A stretch of DNA of 64,000 bases from Kordia sp050633145 (GCF_050633145.1 NZ_JBOEFY010000041.1:1-64000); one strand, 5' to 3'; positions 35,284 to 44,470 are shown, numbered from the stretch's first letter. Made by a program: numbers and translations. Notes: generated from the sequence alone by a model not told the origin.

Positions 35284-35997
35284 ATGGATAAAGAACTTAC
35301 AATTGTCGTTCCCGTTTATAATGAAGAAGATAATTTAGAAAGAGTTGAGAAAGAGCTTGGTGCATACGCTGCAGCTGCAAAAATTCCTGTCAAAATTTTG
35401 TTTGTAAATGATGGCTCTAAAGATAAAAGTCAGGAAATGATTGAGAAGATTTGTGCTGATAGTACGGTTTTCAATTTTGTATGTTTTGCTGAGAATCGCG
35501 GATTGAGCGCTGCCATTAAAGCCGGATTTGATAATACAGATACAAGTTTGGTAGGTTATATTGATTCCGATTTACAAACTGCGCCTGCTGACTTTGATTT
35601 ACTTTTAGAACATATTGGTGAATTTGATTTGGTTACTGGCGTTCGTGCCAACCGAAAAGATTCATTTGTAAAAAATATGTCTTCAAAAATTGCCAATGGT
35701 ATTCGTAGAGCGTTTACTAAAGATGGTATGGACGATACAGGTTGTCCGTTAAAAATTATTAAAACAGACTATGCAAAGCGCATTCCGATGTTTAAAGGAT
35801 TGCACCGTTTTTTACCTGCAATGATTTTGTTGCAAGATGGAAAAATTAAGCAAATACCTGTACAACATTTTCCACGAATTGCTGGAGAAGCAAAATACGG
35901 TTTATGGAATCGTCTGTTTGGTCCGCTAATGGATTGTTTTGCCTACGTATGGATGAAGAAAAAGTACATCAACTACTCTATTGCTAAGAAAGGATGA
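35284..35997 (+). CDS. Family 2 glycosyltransferase (polyprenyl-phosphate type)
   Basis: A 237-residue GT-A enzyme. ELTIVVPVYNEEDNLERVEK (strand 1), ILFVNDGSKDKSQEMI and the metal-binding VGYIDSDLQTAPADFDLL are clear; GIRRAFTKDGMDDTGCPLK follows. Without C-terminal membrane helices it resembles dolichyl/undecaprenyl-phosphate mannosyl- or glucosyl-transferases that make lipid-linked sugar donors. It overlaps the LAB_N gene by four bases and probably supplies the sugar for the GT39 enzyme two genes on. Confidence 0.92.
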   Translation: MDKELTIVVPVYNEEDNLERVEKELGAYAAAAKIPVKILFVNDGSKDKSQEMIEKICADSTVFNFVCFAENRGLSAAIKAGFDNTDTSLVGYIDSDLQTAPADFDLLLEHIGEFDLVTGVRANRKDSFVKNMSSKIANGIRRAFTKDGMDDTGCPLKIIKTDYAKRIPMFKGLHRFLPAMILLQDGKIKQIPVQHFPRIAGEAKYGLWNRLFGPLMDCFAYVWMKKKYINYSIAKKG

Positions 35998-36614
35998 TGA
36001 CTTGGCTCATTTATGGAATTGGTGCGCTTGCACAATTGTTATTTTCTGGAAGAACCTTATTACAATGGGTAATTTCTGAGAAGAACAAAAAAGTATTGAC
36101 TCCTGCTTTGTTTTGGAAGCTGAGTTTAATTGCTTCTTTCCTACTCTTTGTATACGGTTATTTACGAAACGATTTTGCCATTATGCTTGGGCAAGTACTA
36201 ACGTATTTTATTTACGTTAGAAACATGCAATTGCAAGGAGAATGGAAACGCATGCATCAATTGGTGCGTATTTTTATCATCATCTTTCCATTGATTATCA
36301 TTGCTATTGGCTATAACAACAACAAACAAGATATTTACAATTTACTCAACAGTCAAGATATTCCAGATTGGTTGTTGTATTTAGGAATCATTTCTCAAAT
36401 TATTTTTACCTTACGCTTTGTATATCAGTGGATTTATTCGGAACGAAAAAAAGAATCGAGTTTGCCTTTAGGTTTTTGGATGTTGAGTTTGCTTGGCGCG
36501 AGTTTAATATTTACCTATGCCATTTTTAGAAAAGATCCTATTCTGATTGCAGGTCATATATTTGGTATTGTCACCTACGTTAGAAACATAATGCTTTTAA
36601 GAAATCAGTCATGA
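35994..36614 (+). CDS. Tandem LAB_N (lipid A biosynthesis N-terminal) membrane protein
   Basis: A 206-residue membrane protein made of two copies of the LAB_N domain. Copy 1 (about 5-80) has AQLLFSGRTLLQWVISEKNK and ends FIYVRNMQLQGEW; copy 2 (about 125-204) has SQIIFTLRFVYQWIYSERKK and ends VTYVRNIMLL. LAB_N modules accompany lipid-modifying glycosyltransferases and may handle the lipid carrier. Overlaps of four bases on both sides indicate a tightly coupled operon. Confidence 0.9.
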   Translation: MMTWLIYGIGALAQLLFSGRTLLQWVISEKNKKVLTPALFWKLSLIASFLLFVYGYLRNDFAIMLGQVLTYFIYVRNMQLQGEWKRMHQLVRIFIIIFPLIIIAIGYNNNKQDIYNLLNSQDIPDWLLYLGIISQIIFTLRFVYQWIYSERKKESSLPLGFWMLSLLGASLIFTYAIFRKDPILIAGHIFGIVTYVRNIMLLRNQS

Positions 36615-38242
36615 ATTTTATACAGGAGAAAAATTACGTTTGGATACTCGTTATAGTATGTTTTTTTATCTTTTTTATGAATCTTGATGTATTGTATCCG
36701 AATATCATGGAAGCGCGAAACTTTATTACAGCGCGCGAAATGGTATCTGATGATAGCTGGTTATTGACTACAATGAACGGCGAAGCGCGTTATGAAAAAC
36801 CGCCGTTACCAACTTGGTTAGCTGCTTTTGGCGGAATGCTCTTTAGCTTTAAAAGCTTAATTGCATTGCGAGTTCCTTCTGCAATTATCACATTTATTTT
36901 GGTGCTTTTCTCCTATCGTTTTGGAGTGAAATTCTTGAAAGATAAAAAACAAGCATTTATCAATAGCTTAATTTTAGCGACTTCGTTTTATATCATTTTT
37001 GCAGGTAGAAATGGAACTTGGGATATTTTTGCGCACGGTTTTATGATTATTGGAATTTACTTTATTTTTCAATTCTTTTCCGAAGACTCAAAAATATGGC
37101 GTAATGCATTACTAGCCGGAACTTTTATAGGTTTGTCCTTTATGAGTAAAGGTCCTGTGTCACACTTTGCACTCTTTTTACCTTTTATCATTGCCTATAG
37201 TATTGTATACAAATATTCAAACTTTAAGAAAAAATGGTTGCCGCTGGTCGGATTAATTTTGGTAACTGCAATTATTTCTGCTTGGTGGCCGTATTATATC
37301 ACTGTAATGGATGGTGATACTGCCAAAGCTATTGCAGAGAAAGAAACTACTGCTTGGAAAGATCGTAATGTACGTCCATTTTATTACTATTGGAGCTTCT
37401 TTGTGCAATCGGGAGTTTGGACAGTAGTTGCCTTTGTTAGCTTGTTGTATCCATATTTAAAAACTCGTGTAGAGAATTTGAAAGCGTATAAATTCAGTTT
37501 GTTTTGGACTTTGGCTGCCGTAGTATTATTATCATTGATTCCTGAAAAGAAATCGCGCTACTTATTGCCTGTTTTAATTCCGTTAGCATACACAACGAGC
37601 TTTTTTATTATGTATGTTTTTAGATCGTTTCAATCGAAAATGGAAAAGTTTGAACGCATTCCGATATACTTAAATTTTGGCTTGATCGGATTGGTTGGAT
37701 TGGCGTTTCCAATTGCAGGATATATTTTCTTAAAAGATAATCTCACAGGATTTTACACACCTTTTATAATCACTTCCTTACTATTGGTTCCGATTGGATT
37801 TTTTATTCTGAAATACCTTTATGAGCGAAAAATTCAGCGTGTTTTCTACTTGATTGTTTTCTTTCTAATGACGACAATTACGTTTGGTTTTCCATTGGCA
37901 AATGCATTTTTGGAAAATCCGAAGTATAATTCACTAGAAGACATATCGCGCAAAGCGGAAACTGAAAAGATTCCTGTGTATATGTTTAATATTCAATCGC
38001 CTGAATTGGTGTGGGATTATGGTGGAAAAGTTTCGTTGCTACATAGTCACGCCTTAGAAATTCCGAAAGAAACTACATTCAAAGCATTGGTGATGATTGG
38101 CGCTAAGAAAAGTTTAGAAAAAGCGTTTCCAAATTACAGAATTACACACCTAGAAACCTTTGATTTGAATCCAATTGAAGACACTAAGAAAGGATATAAA
38201 GATCGTTTGCGAACAGATATGTACTTGATTGAAAAGAATTAA
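36611..38242 (+). CDS. ArnT-like GT39-family membrane glycosyltransferase
   Basis: A 543-residue polytopic protein with about a dozen hydrophobic segments. The first periplasmic loop, MEARNFITAREMVSDDSWLL, and ARYEKPPLPTWLAA match the ArnT/PMT consensus (acidic residue in loop 1, EKPPL). Such enzymes move a sugar from a polyprenyl phosphate to lipid A or protein. With the GT2 and LAB_N genes this forms a lipid-linked sugar pathway. The C-terminal 130 residues are a soluble periplasmic domain. Confidence 0.9.
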   Translation: MNFIQEKNYVWILVIVCFFIFFMNLDVLYPNIMEARNFITAREMVSDDSWLLTTMNGEARYEKPPLPTWLAAFGGMLFSFKSLIALRVPSAIITFILVLFSYRFGVKFLKDKKQAFINSLILATSFYIIFAGRNGTWDIFAHGFMIIGIYFIFQFFSEDSKIWRNALLAGTFIGLSFMSKGPVSHFALFLPFIIAYSIVYKYSNFKKKWLPLVGLILVTAIISAWWPYYITVMDGDTAKAIAEKETTAWKDRNVRPFYYYWSFFVQSGVWTVVAFVSLLYPYLKTRVENLKAYKFSLFWTLAAVVLLSLIPEKKSRYLLPVLIPLAYTTSFFIMYVFRSFQSKMEKFERIPIYLNFGLIGLVGLAFPIAGYIFLKDNLTGFYTPFIITSLLLVPIGFFILKYLYERKIQRVFYLIVFFLMTTITFGFPLANAFLENPKYNSLEDISRKAETEKIPVYMFNIQSPELVWDYGGKVSLLHSHALEIPKETTFKALVMIGAKKSLEKAFPNYRITHLETFDLNPIEDTKKGYKDRLRTDMYLIEKN

Positions 38243-38248
38243 GTAAAA

Positions 38249-38275
38249 AAAGCGAACCGAAATTCGCTTTATCTT
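38249..38275. terminator. Bidirectional terminator
   Basis: AAAGCGAA / TTCGCTTT (8 bp) around CCGAAA, with T-rich tails on both strands, lies between the convergent glycosyltransferase and peptide genes. Confidence 0.75.
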
Positions 38276-38281
38276 TTAAGT

Positions 38282-38503
38282 CTAACAATGTCCAATTGCT
38301 GAACCACACGTATCAGCAAAATCAGAACCACAGTTACATACTGAATGTGGATTTGTTTCTGGAGTTGGTCCTGGATCTTCAATGCAACCATCTGTAGGAC
38401 ACCAATCCGATGCTTTATATGGAGGTCTTCCTCCAGATACATTGTCAATTTTAGAAATTTGCTTCTTGTTTAATGATAAACCTTTAAAATTTCTTTTTTT
38501 CAT
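38282..38503 (-). CDS. Leader peptide precursor, 73 aa (class I lanthipeptide-like)
   Basis: The leader MKKRNFKGLSLNKKQISKID matches the set, and NVSGG (GG at 24-25) marks the end. The 48-residue core is acidic and proline-rich with six Cys (WCPTDGC, SVCNCGS, TCGS, GHC at the last residue). It is the most Cys-rich of the four closely related precursors. A terminator hairpin lies six bases after the stop. No maturation gene is adjacent. Confidence 0.82.
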   Translation of the reverse strand: MKKRNFKGLSLNKKQISKIDNVSGGRPPYKASDWCPTDGCIEDPGPTPETNPHSVCNCGSDFADTCGSAIGHC

Positions 38504-38694
38504 AATACATGATTTTTAGATTAATAATGATGTAAATGTACCTTAGAGAAAAAGGTATTAAAAGAAATGTAACATACGATTCCGCGAAACGTAGCTTCGA
38601 ATTCCGCGAATTATCGGAAGTAAAAAATTTGTAGTAAAGACTTCTATTATTTCAAAGTTAGACACCTGAAAATCAAAGTGTTTTCAAGTTTACT

Positions 38695-39630
38695 TTATAA
38701 CTCTCTAAACCAAGCCAATTGTTCGGCAACACCTTCTTCCAAAGTTACGATTGGATTGTAGTTTAAGAGTTCTCGAGCTTTATCAATGTTTGCTTTTGTA
38801 CGTTGCTGATCGCCCGAACGCGGTGGTAAATCTTCAAATTTGATAGTTGTATTGAGTAATTTTTCAACTGCATCTACACCTTGTTGCGTTGTGTATTCGG
38901 CTTCGGTTCCAATGTTAAATATTTCACCATTACACACTTCTTCTTTTCCAATAACACTTGTAATTCCTTGAACAATATCACTTACATGCGTAAAACTGCG
39001 TAAATGCGATAAGCTGCCTTGAAATAGCGGAAATGTTTTGTTGTTCAATCCGCAGTCTAAAAGCTTCGTAAAGAGCTTGTCTGGGCGTTCTCGCGAACCG
39101 TATACAGAATATAAACGTAAGGAACAGCTTTTGAGTTGATTCAGCCTTGAGCTGCATAAAACTAATTGTTCTGCGGCAAGTTTTGTAACTCCATAATGCG
39201 AAGCAGGTTTTGGTGCCACCGTTTCTGGAAATGTAGCATTTAAGCCATAAATAGATGAAGTTCCAATATTTACAAACAACTTTAAAGAAGCCTGTTTCAA
39301 AGCGTACGATAGTAAATTTTGAGTCGCAATGACATTGTTTGTCAAATAATCTTCAAAAGTAGAAGTCGCTGCAATACCAGGTTGTGCTGCAAAGTGGAAA
39401 ATATAATCAATTGTTTCTGGCAGTTTTTCAACGGAAGTTACTTCGCGTAAATCGGCTTGTAAAATTTCAATTCCTTTGGCACGTAATACAGCAGCATTTT
39501 TATCTTTTAGCGCAATTGGATAGTAATTTGAAAAATTATCGATTCCTACAACTTCATGACCTAAACTATGCAAATGTTCTGCTACATGTGAACCTATAAA
39601 ACCTGCAATTCCCGTAATAAGTATCTTCAT
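38695..39630 (-). CDS. NAD-dependent epimerase/dehydratase (UDP-sugar 4-epimerase-like)
   Basis: The start is placed at ATG 39628-39630 (MKILITGIAGFIGSHVAEHL), giving 311 residues; the frame is open further upstream but the extra residues are not conserved. The Rossmann motif GIAGFIGS, DNFSNYYP, the catalytic YGVTK (in SHYGVTKLAAEQLV) and SVYGSRERPDKLF are present. The NYYP and RPD signatures favour a UDP-glucuronate 4-epimerase-like activity in surface polysaccharide synthesis, but the substrate is inferred. Confidence 0.9.
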   Translation of the reverse strand: MKILITGIAGFIGSHVAEHLHSLGHEVVGIDNFSNYYPIALKDKNAAVLRAKGIEILQADLREVTSVEKLPETIDYIFHFAAQPGIAATSTFEDYLTNNVIATQNLLSYALKQASLKLFVNIGTSSIYGLNATFPETVAPKPASHYGVTKLAAEQLVLCSSRLNQLKSCSLRLYSVYGSRERPDKLFTKLLDCGLNNKTFPLFQGSLSHLRSFTHVSDIVQGITSVIGKEEVCNGEIFNIGTEAEYTTQQGVDAVEKLLNTTIKFEDLPPRSGDQQRTKANIDKARELLNYNPIVTLEEGVAEQLAWFREL

Positions 39631-39727
39631 TGATATACTTCCTAAAATGTTTGACGCATAAAAGTATAAATAATTTATGGAATGCTTTTGTAATTTTTGA
39701 ATTCTATAACTTTTATATGGAAAATCA

Positions 39728-39754
39728 AAAGGCTTTCCATTACGGAAAGCCTTT
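39728..39754 (-). terminator. Terminator after the paired lipoproteins
   Basis: AAAGGCTTTCC / GGAAAGCCTTT is a perfect 11-bp stem with a 5-base loop. The minus strand continues TGATTTTCC. It lies about 105 bases after the last lipoprotein gene. Confidence 0.75.
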
Positions 39755-39860
39755 CTAATATGCATAATCAACGCAAAAATTTGATACAGTTTTTCAGTTG
39801 GTCTGATGCTTGTATCTATTATACATATTTCCCTTATTGATAATAATTGTTTGTATTTAA

Positions 39861-40697
39861 TTAGTAAGGATTCCAAAAATTGATGTCATGACGCGCAGTT
39901 GCCATAGTAAATAATAATAAATCTTTTGATTTGCTCGATAGGTTTGAGTTTAGTATTGAATTTTCTGTTTGAATAGAATATTGAATATATCCATTTAATG
40001 TATTAGAACTTTCTTGCGCTAGAAAGTACATTTCTAATATTTGACGCTCCGTTGATGATATTCTTCCTTCATTTTCATGTATCCTAACAACTTTTGACAT
40101 TTTATAGTCATTGTTTTGAAGTAGTGAAATCATATTAGCATAGAACGCATTAAATTCGCTCTCTGTCATAGCATTTGTTGAATTAACATATATATTATTT
40201 GAAGCTAAATAATTGTGTGTAAAATTAATAGCGTTCGTAAAATTAAAAACTCCATTTGGATATATTTGATTTCTATGAATAATCAATGCGTCTTCTAAAA
40301 CTTCTGCATGATATCTTCCAGCATAATCTAATGGATTTGCTGCGTTTATTACACTTCCTATTGGATTTCCTCCGTTACCATTTGCTGGACACACCTGTCC
40401 GCTAGTCGCTTTTTGAGATGCCGCAATTCCTACAGATACTGCCTGTCCTACATCTCCATTTTTCATATATTCTTCTAGTCCAGCTTCAATATCTGGTATA
40501 AAATCGTTAGGTTCAAATGCCTTGCTATTTGGTGAAGGTATTTTTCCTTCTAGTGACGCTAAAAAGTCATTTGTTATTTTTGAAATTTCTTCAATAGCTT
40601 TATTCTCTGCACTGATTTCTTTTGTTATTTCTTCTGAACAACTACTTATTAAAAGTATGAATGTTACGATTGATACTATATTTATATATTTTTTCAT
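39861..40697 (-). CDS. Island lipoprotein B, 278 aa (paralogue of lipoprotein A)
   Basis: Starts MKKYINIVSIVTFILLISSC, a lipoprotein signal with Cys20. No named family is recognised. It is clearly paralogous to the gene just upstream: both have LDxAG(R/K)YHxxxL near residue 120 and PNGVFN. Both also end with a block holding GYIQYSIQTENSILNS, then DLLLFTMATARHDINFWNPY here against DFLLFTMATARHDFNYWNPY in the partner. Its sole upstream sequence is the 29-base gap after lipoprotein A, so it is transcribed from the shared-motif promoter at 41621-41651. Confidence 0.85.
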   Translation of the reverse strand: MKKYINIVSIVTFILLISSCSEEITKEISAENKAIEEISKITNDFLASLEGKIPSPNSKAFEPNDFIPDIEAGLEEYMKNGDVGQAVSVGIAASQKATSGQVCPANGNGGNPIGSVINAANPLDYAGRYHAEVLEDALIIHRNQIYPNGVFNFTNAINFTHNYLASNNIYVNSTNAMTESEFNAFYANMISLLQNNDYKMSKVVRIHENEGRISSTERQILEMYFLAQESSNTLNGYIQYSIQTENSILNSNLSSKSKDLLLFTMATARHDINFWNPY

Positions 40698-40726
40698 GAT
40701 TCATTAAATTGATTAATAGTTAGTTT

Positions 40727-41548
40727 TTATACGCCGTAAGGATTCCAATAGTTAAAGTCATGACGTGCTGTTGCCATCGTAAATAATAAAAAGTCTTTTG
40801 TACTTTGTGAATAACTTGAGTTGAGTACCATTTGTTCAACTTGTATAGAGTACTGAATATAAGAACTAAGCGATGTAGCGCCTTCTTGCATCGTAAAATA
40901 AGAGTGTAATATTTGACTTTCTAAAGAAGATATTTTTCCCTGAGCTCTCATCTTTAATATCGCTTCTGATAATAAATTATTTACAGATTGAAGCTCTTGT
41001 CGTAATTGATTGTAATATTGATTAAATGAACTTGATGTATGACTATTTGACTGACTTACATTTTCACCATACATTACCAATAAACTTCGCGTTACTTCTG
41101 CTGATCTGTCATAATTAAACACTCCATTTGGCGCAACATAATTATATTTCTGTGTTAATTGGTGGTGTAAAATATCTACATGGTATTTTCCTGCATGATC
41201 TAATGGATTTCCAGTATTGTCAGCTCCACTACCTGGATTTGGTTGCGCAACTCCACTAGAAGCTAAGCCAGAAGCTGCAATTCCGTCTGCATACACACTG
41301 TCCATATCACTTGGATCGTTGTTATAAGAATCAATTGCAGCTTTAATATCAACTGCCGCAATTGCAGGATCAATAGCTTTCGTATGTATCGTTATTTTGT
41401 CTTGTGCTTTCAAAAAATCGTCTGTCAATTGACGAATATCTTGAAGCGTTGTATCTTCAGTATTTTCTATTAATCGATCGTCTTCACTACATCCAATAAT
41501 CAAGAGTGAACACACACATGGAATTAAATAATATATTATTTTTTTCAT
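40727..41548 (-). CDS. Island lipoprotein A, 273 aa
   Basis: Starts MKKIIYYLIPCVCSLLIIGC, a lipoprotein signal with the modified Cys at 20 followed by SEDD. Family unknown. It is a tandem duplicate of lipoprotein B, mostly helical by residue pattern, with the strongly conserved C-terminal block FLLFTMATARHDFNYWNPYG. It lies downstream of the TPR-CHAT protease gene but has its own upstream copy of the island promoter motif with a leader of about 65 bases. A substrate, inhibitor or sensor role in the protease system is inference from position and shared control. Confidence 0.85.
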   Translation of the reverse strand: MKKIIYYLIPCVCSLLIIGCSEDDRLIENTEDTTLQDIRQLTDDFLKAQDKITIHTKAIDPAIAAVDIKAAIDSYNNDPSDMDSVYADGIAASGLASSGVAQPNPGSGADNTGNPLDHAGKYHVDILHHQLTQKYNYVAPNGVFNYDRSAEVTRSLLVMYGENVSQSNSHTSSSFNQYYNQLRQELQSVNNLLSEAILKMRAQGKISSLESQILHSYFTMQEGATSLSSYIQYSIQVEQMVLNSSYSQSTKDFLLFTMATARHDFNYWNPYGV

Positions 41549-41620
41549 CGTTGTTGTTTTGTTAATGACCTCTACTCTTTTAAAAAGGTTTTCGAGTTTC
41601 CCTTGATAGATCTACATCTA

Positions 41621-41651
41621 TATGGGAAGTTTTGAGAGATTCATTACCCAA
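41621..41651 (-). promoter_or_regulatory. Island promoter motif, copy before lipoprotein A
   Basis: On the minus strand TTGGGTAATG (41651-41642), 13 bases, then TTCCCATA (41628-41621) continuing TAGATG. The same two boxes with the same 13-base spacer occur before the S8 protease and before the coiled-coil protein gene at 47461. Confidence 0.75.
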
Positions 41652-41665
41652 CTAAAAATGAAAAA

Positions 41666-41693
41666 AAGCTAGTCTTTTTTAAAAAACTAGCTT
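41666..41693 (-). terminator. Terminator after the TPR-CHAT gene
   Basis: AAGCTAGT / ACTAGCTT stem with A/T-rich inner pairing and a T-run on the minus strand. It separates the protease transcript from the lipoprotein pair. Confidence 0.65.
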
Positions 41694-41719
41694 ACCATAT
41701 TGTTTTTGAATACTTTATG

Positions 41720-44470
41720 TTATCTAAAAATTTTCTTTCTGTAGTAAAAGAATACCAGAATTAACATAATAATTCCAATTGTAATCGTTGTAGTATTTAG
41801 CCAAGACTGACTTGTAACTGGATTTGTACTTCCTGTAAGTGTAAATGCTGCCCAAAAATAGGGAACGTTTTGCTCAGTTTCATGCAGCTGCAGATATTTC
41901 TTTTTGGCAAGTTGCAATGCCTTAGATTTAGAATTCCCATTTTCTAATTCGGTATAAAAAGTTTGCAAAATTTCATTCCCTGCTTTTTCATTTACATTCC
42001 ATTGTGAAGCCAATACACTTTGCGTTCCGTTATAGAAAAATCCTCTGGAAAGATTGATGATTCCTTCCCCAGAAATATTAACACCATCATTGGTTTTACA
42101 GGCATCTAAAACGACCAATTCTGCCTGATTTTCAAGTCCAAAAAGTTCATTGAGTGTCATATTACTGTCTTGAAAAGCAATCCAAGGTGTTTGTGTTAGG
42201 CTGTCTAAACCTGCATGTGTGTTGAGGTGAATAATCTCAAAATTGTTTCTATGCTTTAAAAAGTTAGCTTTGGTAGCTTGTTCTTTTTGTAAGATTAGTG
42301 AAGTTGTATCTTGTTTAAAAAATTGAAATACTTCTGTAGCACCTGCTAATGTTGGCAACTCTTTATTTTGAAATTCAATCGGTGCGATGGCCAATAGCTT
42401 TTTTGTAGGTGTGTTTTGTTTTTTCTGAATTTGCTCAAAGAGTGAAAATGATTGTAAATATGAAATTTCTGTTGTATTGATAAGATAGCTTTCAGATAAT
42501 TTTCCAGTAGTCTGCATTGGTAATAACTCGAACGGAATGTATTGCAACGTATGATCGGAAATAATGGTGATTTTTTTGTTTTGCAAACGTTTTAAAGCAT
42601 TTTCAAATGGAAACAATTTTTGAAACACCTGATGTCCAATTACTCGAAATTCTTTTCGTTCTTTAGTATCCAACGGTTTGGTCATAAAGTTTCGTAGAGA
42701 TGCTAGTTGCTTTTGAAATTCTGTAGCATTTTCAATTTTGAAAAAGTTTAGGGTTTGTCCATCGTAGTAAATTCCGTAACCATCAGTTTCGTGTAAAATA
42801 TATTCTACAAAAGCAGTTTCTTTTGCTTTATATTTTTTTATGACACTTTCTAAAGAGACAATAGCTATTTTTTCTTTGGTTTTTATGTATTGAGGATACG
42901 CTCTTTGCATGGAATCCATAAAAGTTTGAAACTCTCTCTTTTTGGTTGCAAATTTTTGCTGAGTTAATTCATTATCTATTTCTTGCAGAAATTGCTTTTG
43001 TAAATTAAGTACTTCGTAGTTCAAATTATATTCTCGTTCCAATAAATCTTTAGGAATATCGAGAGCTAGTTTCGCTTGTAGTGTTTTTATATTTTCTTGA
43101 AGTAATAATGCTTTGTTTTTTTCCATAAAATAGAAAGCGTTTTCTATATCATTTAAAAGATAACATGTTTCTACTGCAAGCATATAGACATTGACTCCTC
43201 TTCCTATCCAAAACAATTTAGACGCTTCAGTATCGGTTTCATATCGAATTAAAGACACTAATTCATCAATTAACACAACCGTTTTTTTAGCCTTTAAAAG
43301 GTACTTTTTTTCTTTTTTTTGTTCGAAAGCTTCCACATAATGATCCGCTAAATCGATCAAATAGGTTAATGCTTCTTGTTCGGATTCTGCTTCTTTGATT
43401 TGTGATAATGTTGGTAACTGAAAGTCGTTATTTAACGGTTCTTTTTGTTCTGAACATATTGCGACTGCCTTTTCTAAATATGGAATTTTTTCATCTGCAA
43501 ATTTTGTATTCAAAAAATATCCTTTGCAATTATATGCATTGGCTATTTGATATATATCATCAGAATTATCAATAACTCTTTGATAAAGTTGATTGGCAAG
43601 TTGATGCTTTTTTTGTCTAGAATACACTATTCCGATGTTAAGAGTTACATCCCTTTCTTCATACAAGTCTTCAATTTCTTTATATATTTTTTGTGCTTTT
43701 TTATAAAATTTTAATGCTTCTTCTAACTCTTGAAAACTATCGTACACATTAGCTAAATTGGTATAAATTCCCGCAAGTTTATCTTCCGATGATTGAAAAA
43801 AATCAAGATTATCCTCAATGTTTTTTTGATAAAATTTCACAGCAGCTAAATCTGAAGTATCTTCTTTAACCTCAAATGAGGTCTCATAAATTTTTGAATA
43901 TATGGCTATGACACCTCCAGATAATAGACTTTTAAAATCAGCATTCTTTGATAGTTTTTTATTTAAAAGACCATCGTTTAAATACTGCAAAGCCTTGTAA
44001 AAATCACCTATATCTCTTTCAATGTTTGCTAATTTCCGATACGAATTACAAGTATATTTATCATTCTCATTGGCATGAACAATTTGCAATAAGATAGTAT
44101 AAGCATCTGATACCTGTTTCAATTTTTGATATACAGATGCTTTTAGGTATAAACTTTTGTTTAGCGAGGTTTTATCTTTAAGTTGCTGTTTTATTTGAAT
44201 CGCTTTTGTTAGATATAACAGCGCATTTTCATAATCTTTAGCCTTGTTATAACTTCGTGCCAATTCATGAAAAAGGACAGCTTTTTCTTTTTTAGTTTTA
44301 GAAATATCAGTGTCAGAAATCAACACCTTAAATTTCTTTATACGTTCTTCTGCTTTTGGAATCTCATTGATGCTATCAATACTATCTGACAAATCATCAT
44401 TCTGAGCATAACCAATGCTTTGAATACAAATAAATAATACTACAAATATGGATCTTAGAGAAAAAGTCAT
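41720..44470 (-). CDS. Exported TPR-CHAT caspase-like protease with C-terminal membrane anchor
   Basis: A 916-residue protein. A signal peptide (FVVLFICIQSIGYAQ, residues 9-23) leads to tetratricopeptide repeats over about 55-330 (SRKLAN, ANVYDSFQELEEALKFYKKA and similar). A helical linker is followed by the CHAT peptidase domain at about 590-875. The catalytic dyad is visible: H752 in IIHLNTHAG and C791 in LVVLDACKTND, then GEGIINLSRGFFYNGTQSVL and ASQWNV. A final helix (TITIGIIMLILVFFYYRKK) anchors the C-terminus, placing TPR and CHAT in the periplasm, unlike the cytoplasmic CHAT proteases of known defence systems. It follows the S8 gene by 26 bases. Confidence 0.92.
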   Translation of the reverse strand: MTFSLRSIFVVLFICIQSIGYAQNDDLSDSIDSINEIPKAEERIKKFKVLISDTDISKTKKEKAVLFHELARSYNKAKDYENALLYLTKAIQIKQQLKDKTSLNKSLYLKASVYQKLKQVSDAYTILLQIVHANENDKYTCNSYRKLANIERDIGDFYKALQYLNDGLLNKKLSKNADFKSLLSGGVIAIYSKIYETSFEVKEDTSDLAAVKFYQKNIEDNLDFFQSSEDKLAGIYTNLANVYDSFQELEEALKFYKKAQKIYKEIEDLYEERDVTLNIGIVYSRQKKHQLANQLYQRVIDNSDDIYQIANAYNCKGYFLNTKFADEKIPYLEKAVAICSEQKEPLNNDFQLPTLSQIKEAESEQEALTYLIDLADHYVEAFEQKKEKKYLLKAKKTVVLIDELVSLIRYETDTEASKLFWIGRGVNVYMLAVETCYLLNDIENAFYFMEKNKALLLQENIKTLQAKLALDIPKDLLEREYNLNYEVLNLQKQFLQEIDNELTQQKFATKKREFQTFMDSMQRAYPQYIKTKEKIAIVSLESVIKKYKAKETAFVEYILHETDGYGIYYDGQTLNFFKIENATEFQKQLASLRNFMTKPLDTKERKEFRVIGHQVFQKLFPFENALKRLQNKKITIISDHTLQYIPFELLPMQTTGKLSESYLINTTEISYLQSFSLFEQIQKKQNTPTKKLLAIAPIEFQNKELPTLAGATEVFQFFKQDTTSLILQKEQATKANFLKHRNNFEIIHLNTHAGLDSLTQTPWIAFQDSNMTLNELFGLENQAELVVLDACKTNDGVNISGEGIINLSRGFFYNGTQSVLASQWNVNEKAGNEILQTFYTELENGNSKSKALQLAKKKYLQLHETEQNVPYFWAAFTLTGSTNPVTSQSWLNTTTITIGIIMLILVFFYYRKKIFR

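Noticed and set aside
38575..38620. Direct repeat ATTCCGCGAA upstream of the peptide gene at 38503
   Set aside because: Two 10-base copies close together with no further copies at the other peptide genes; too little to call an operator.
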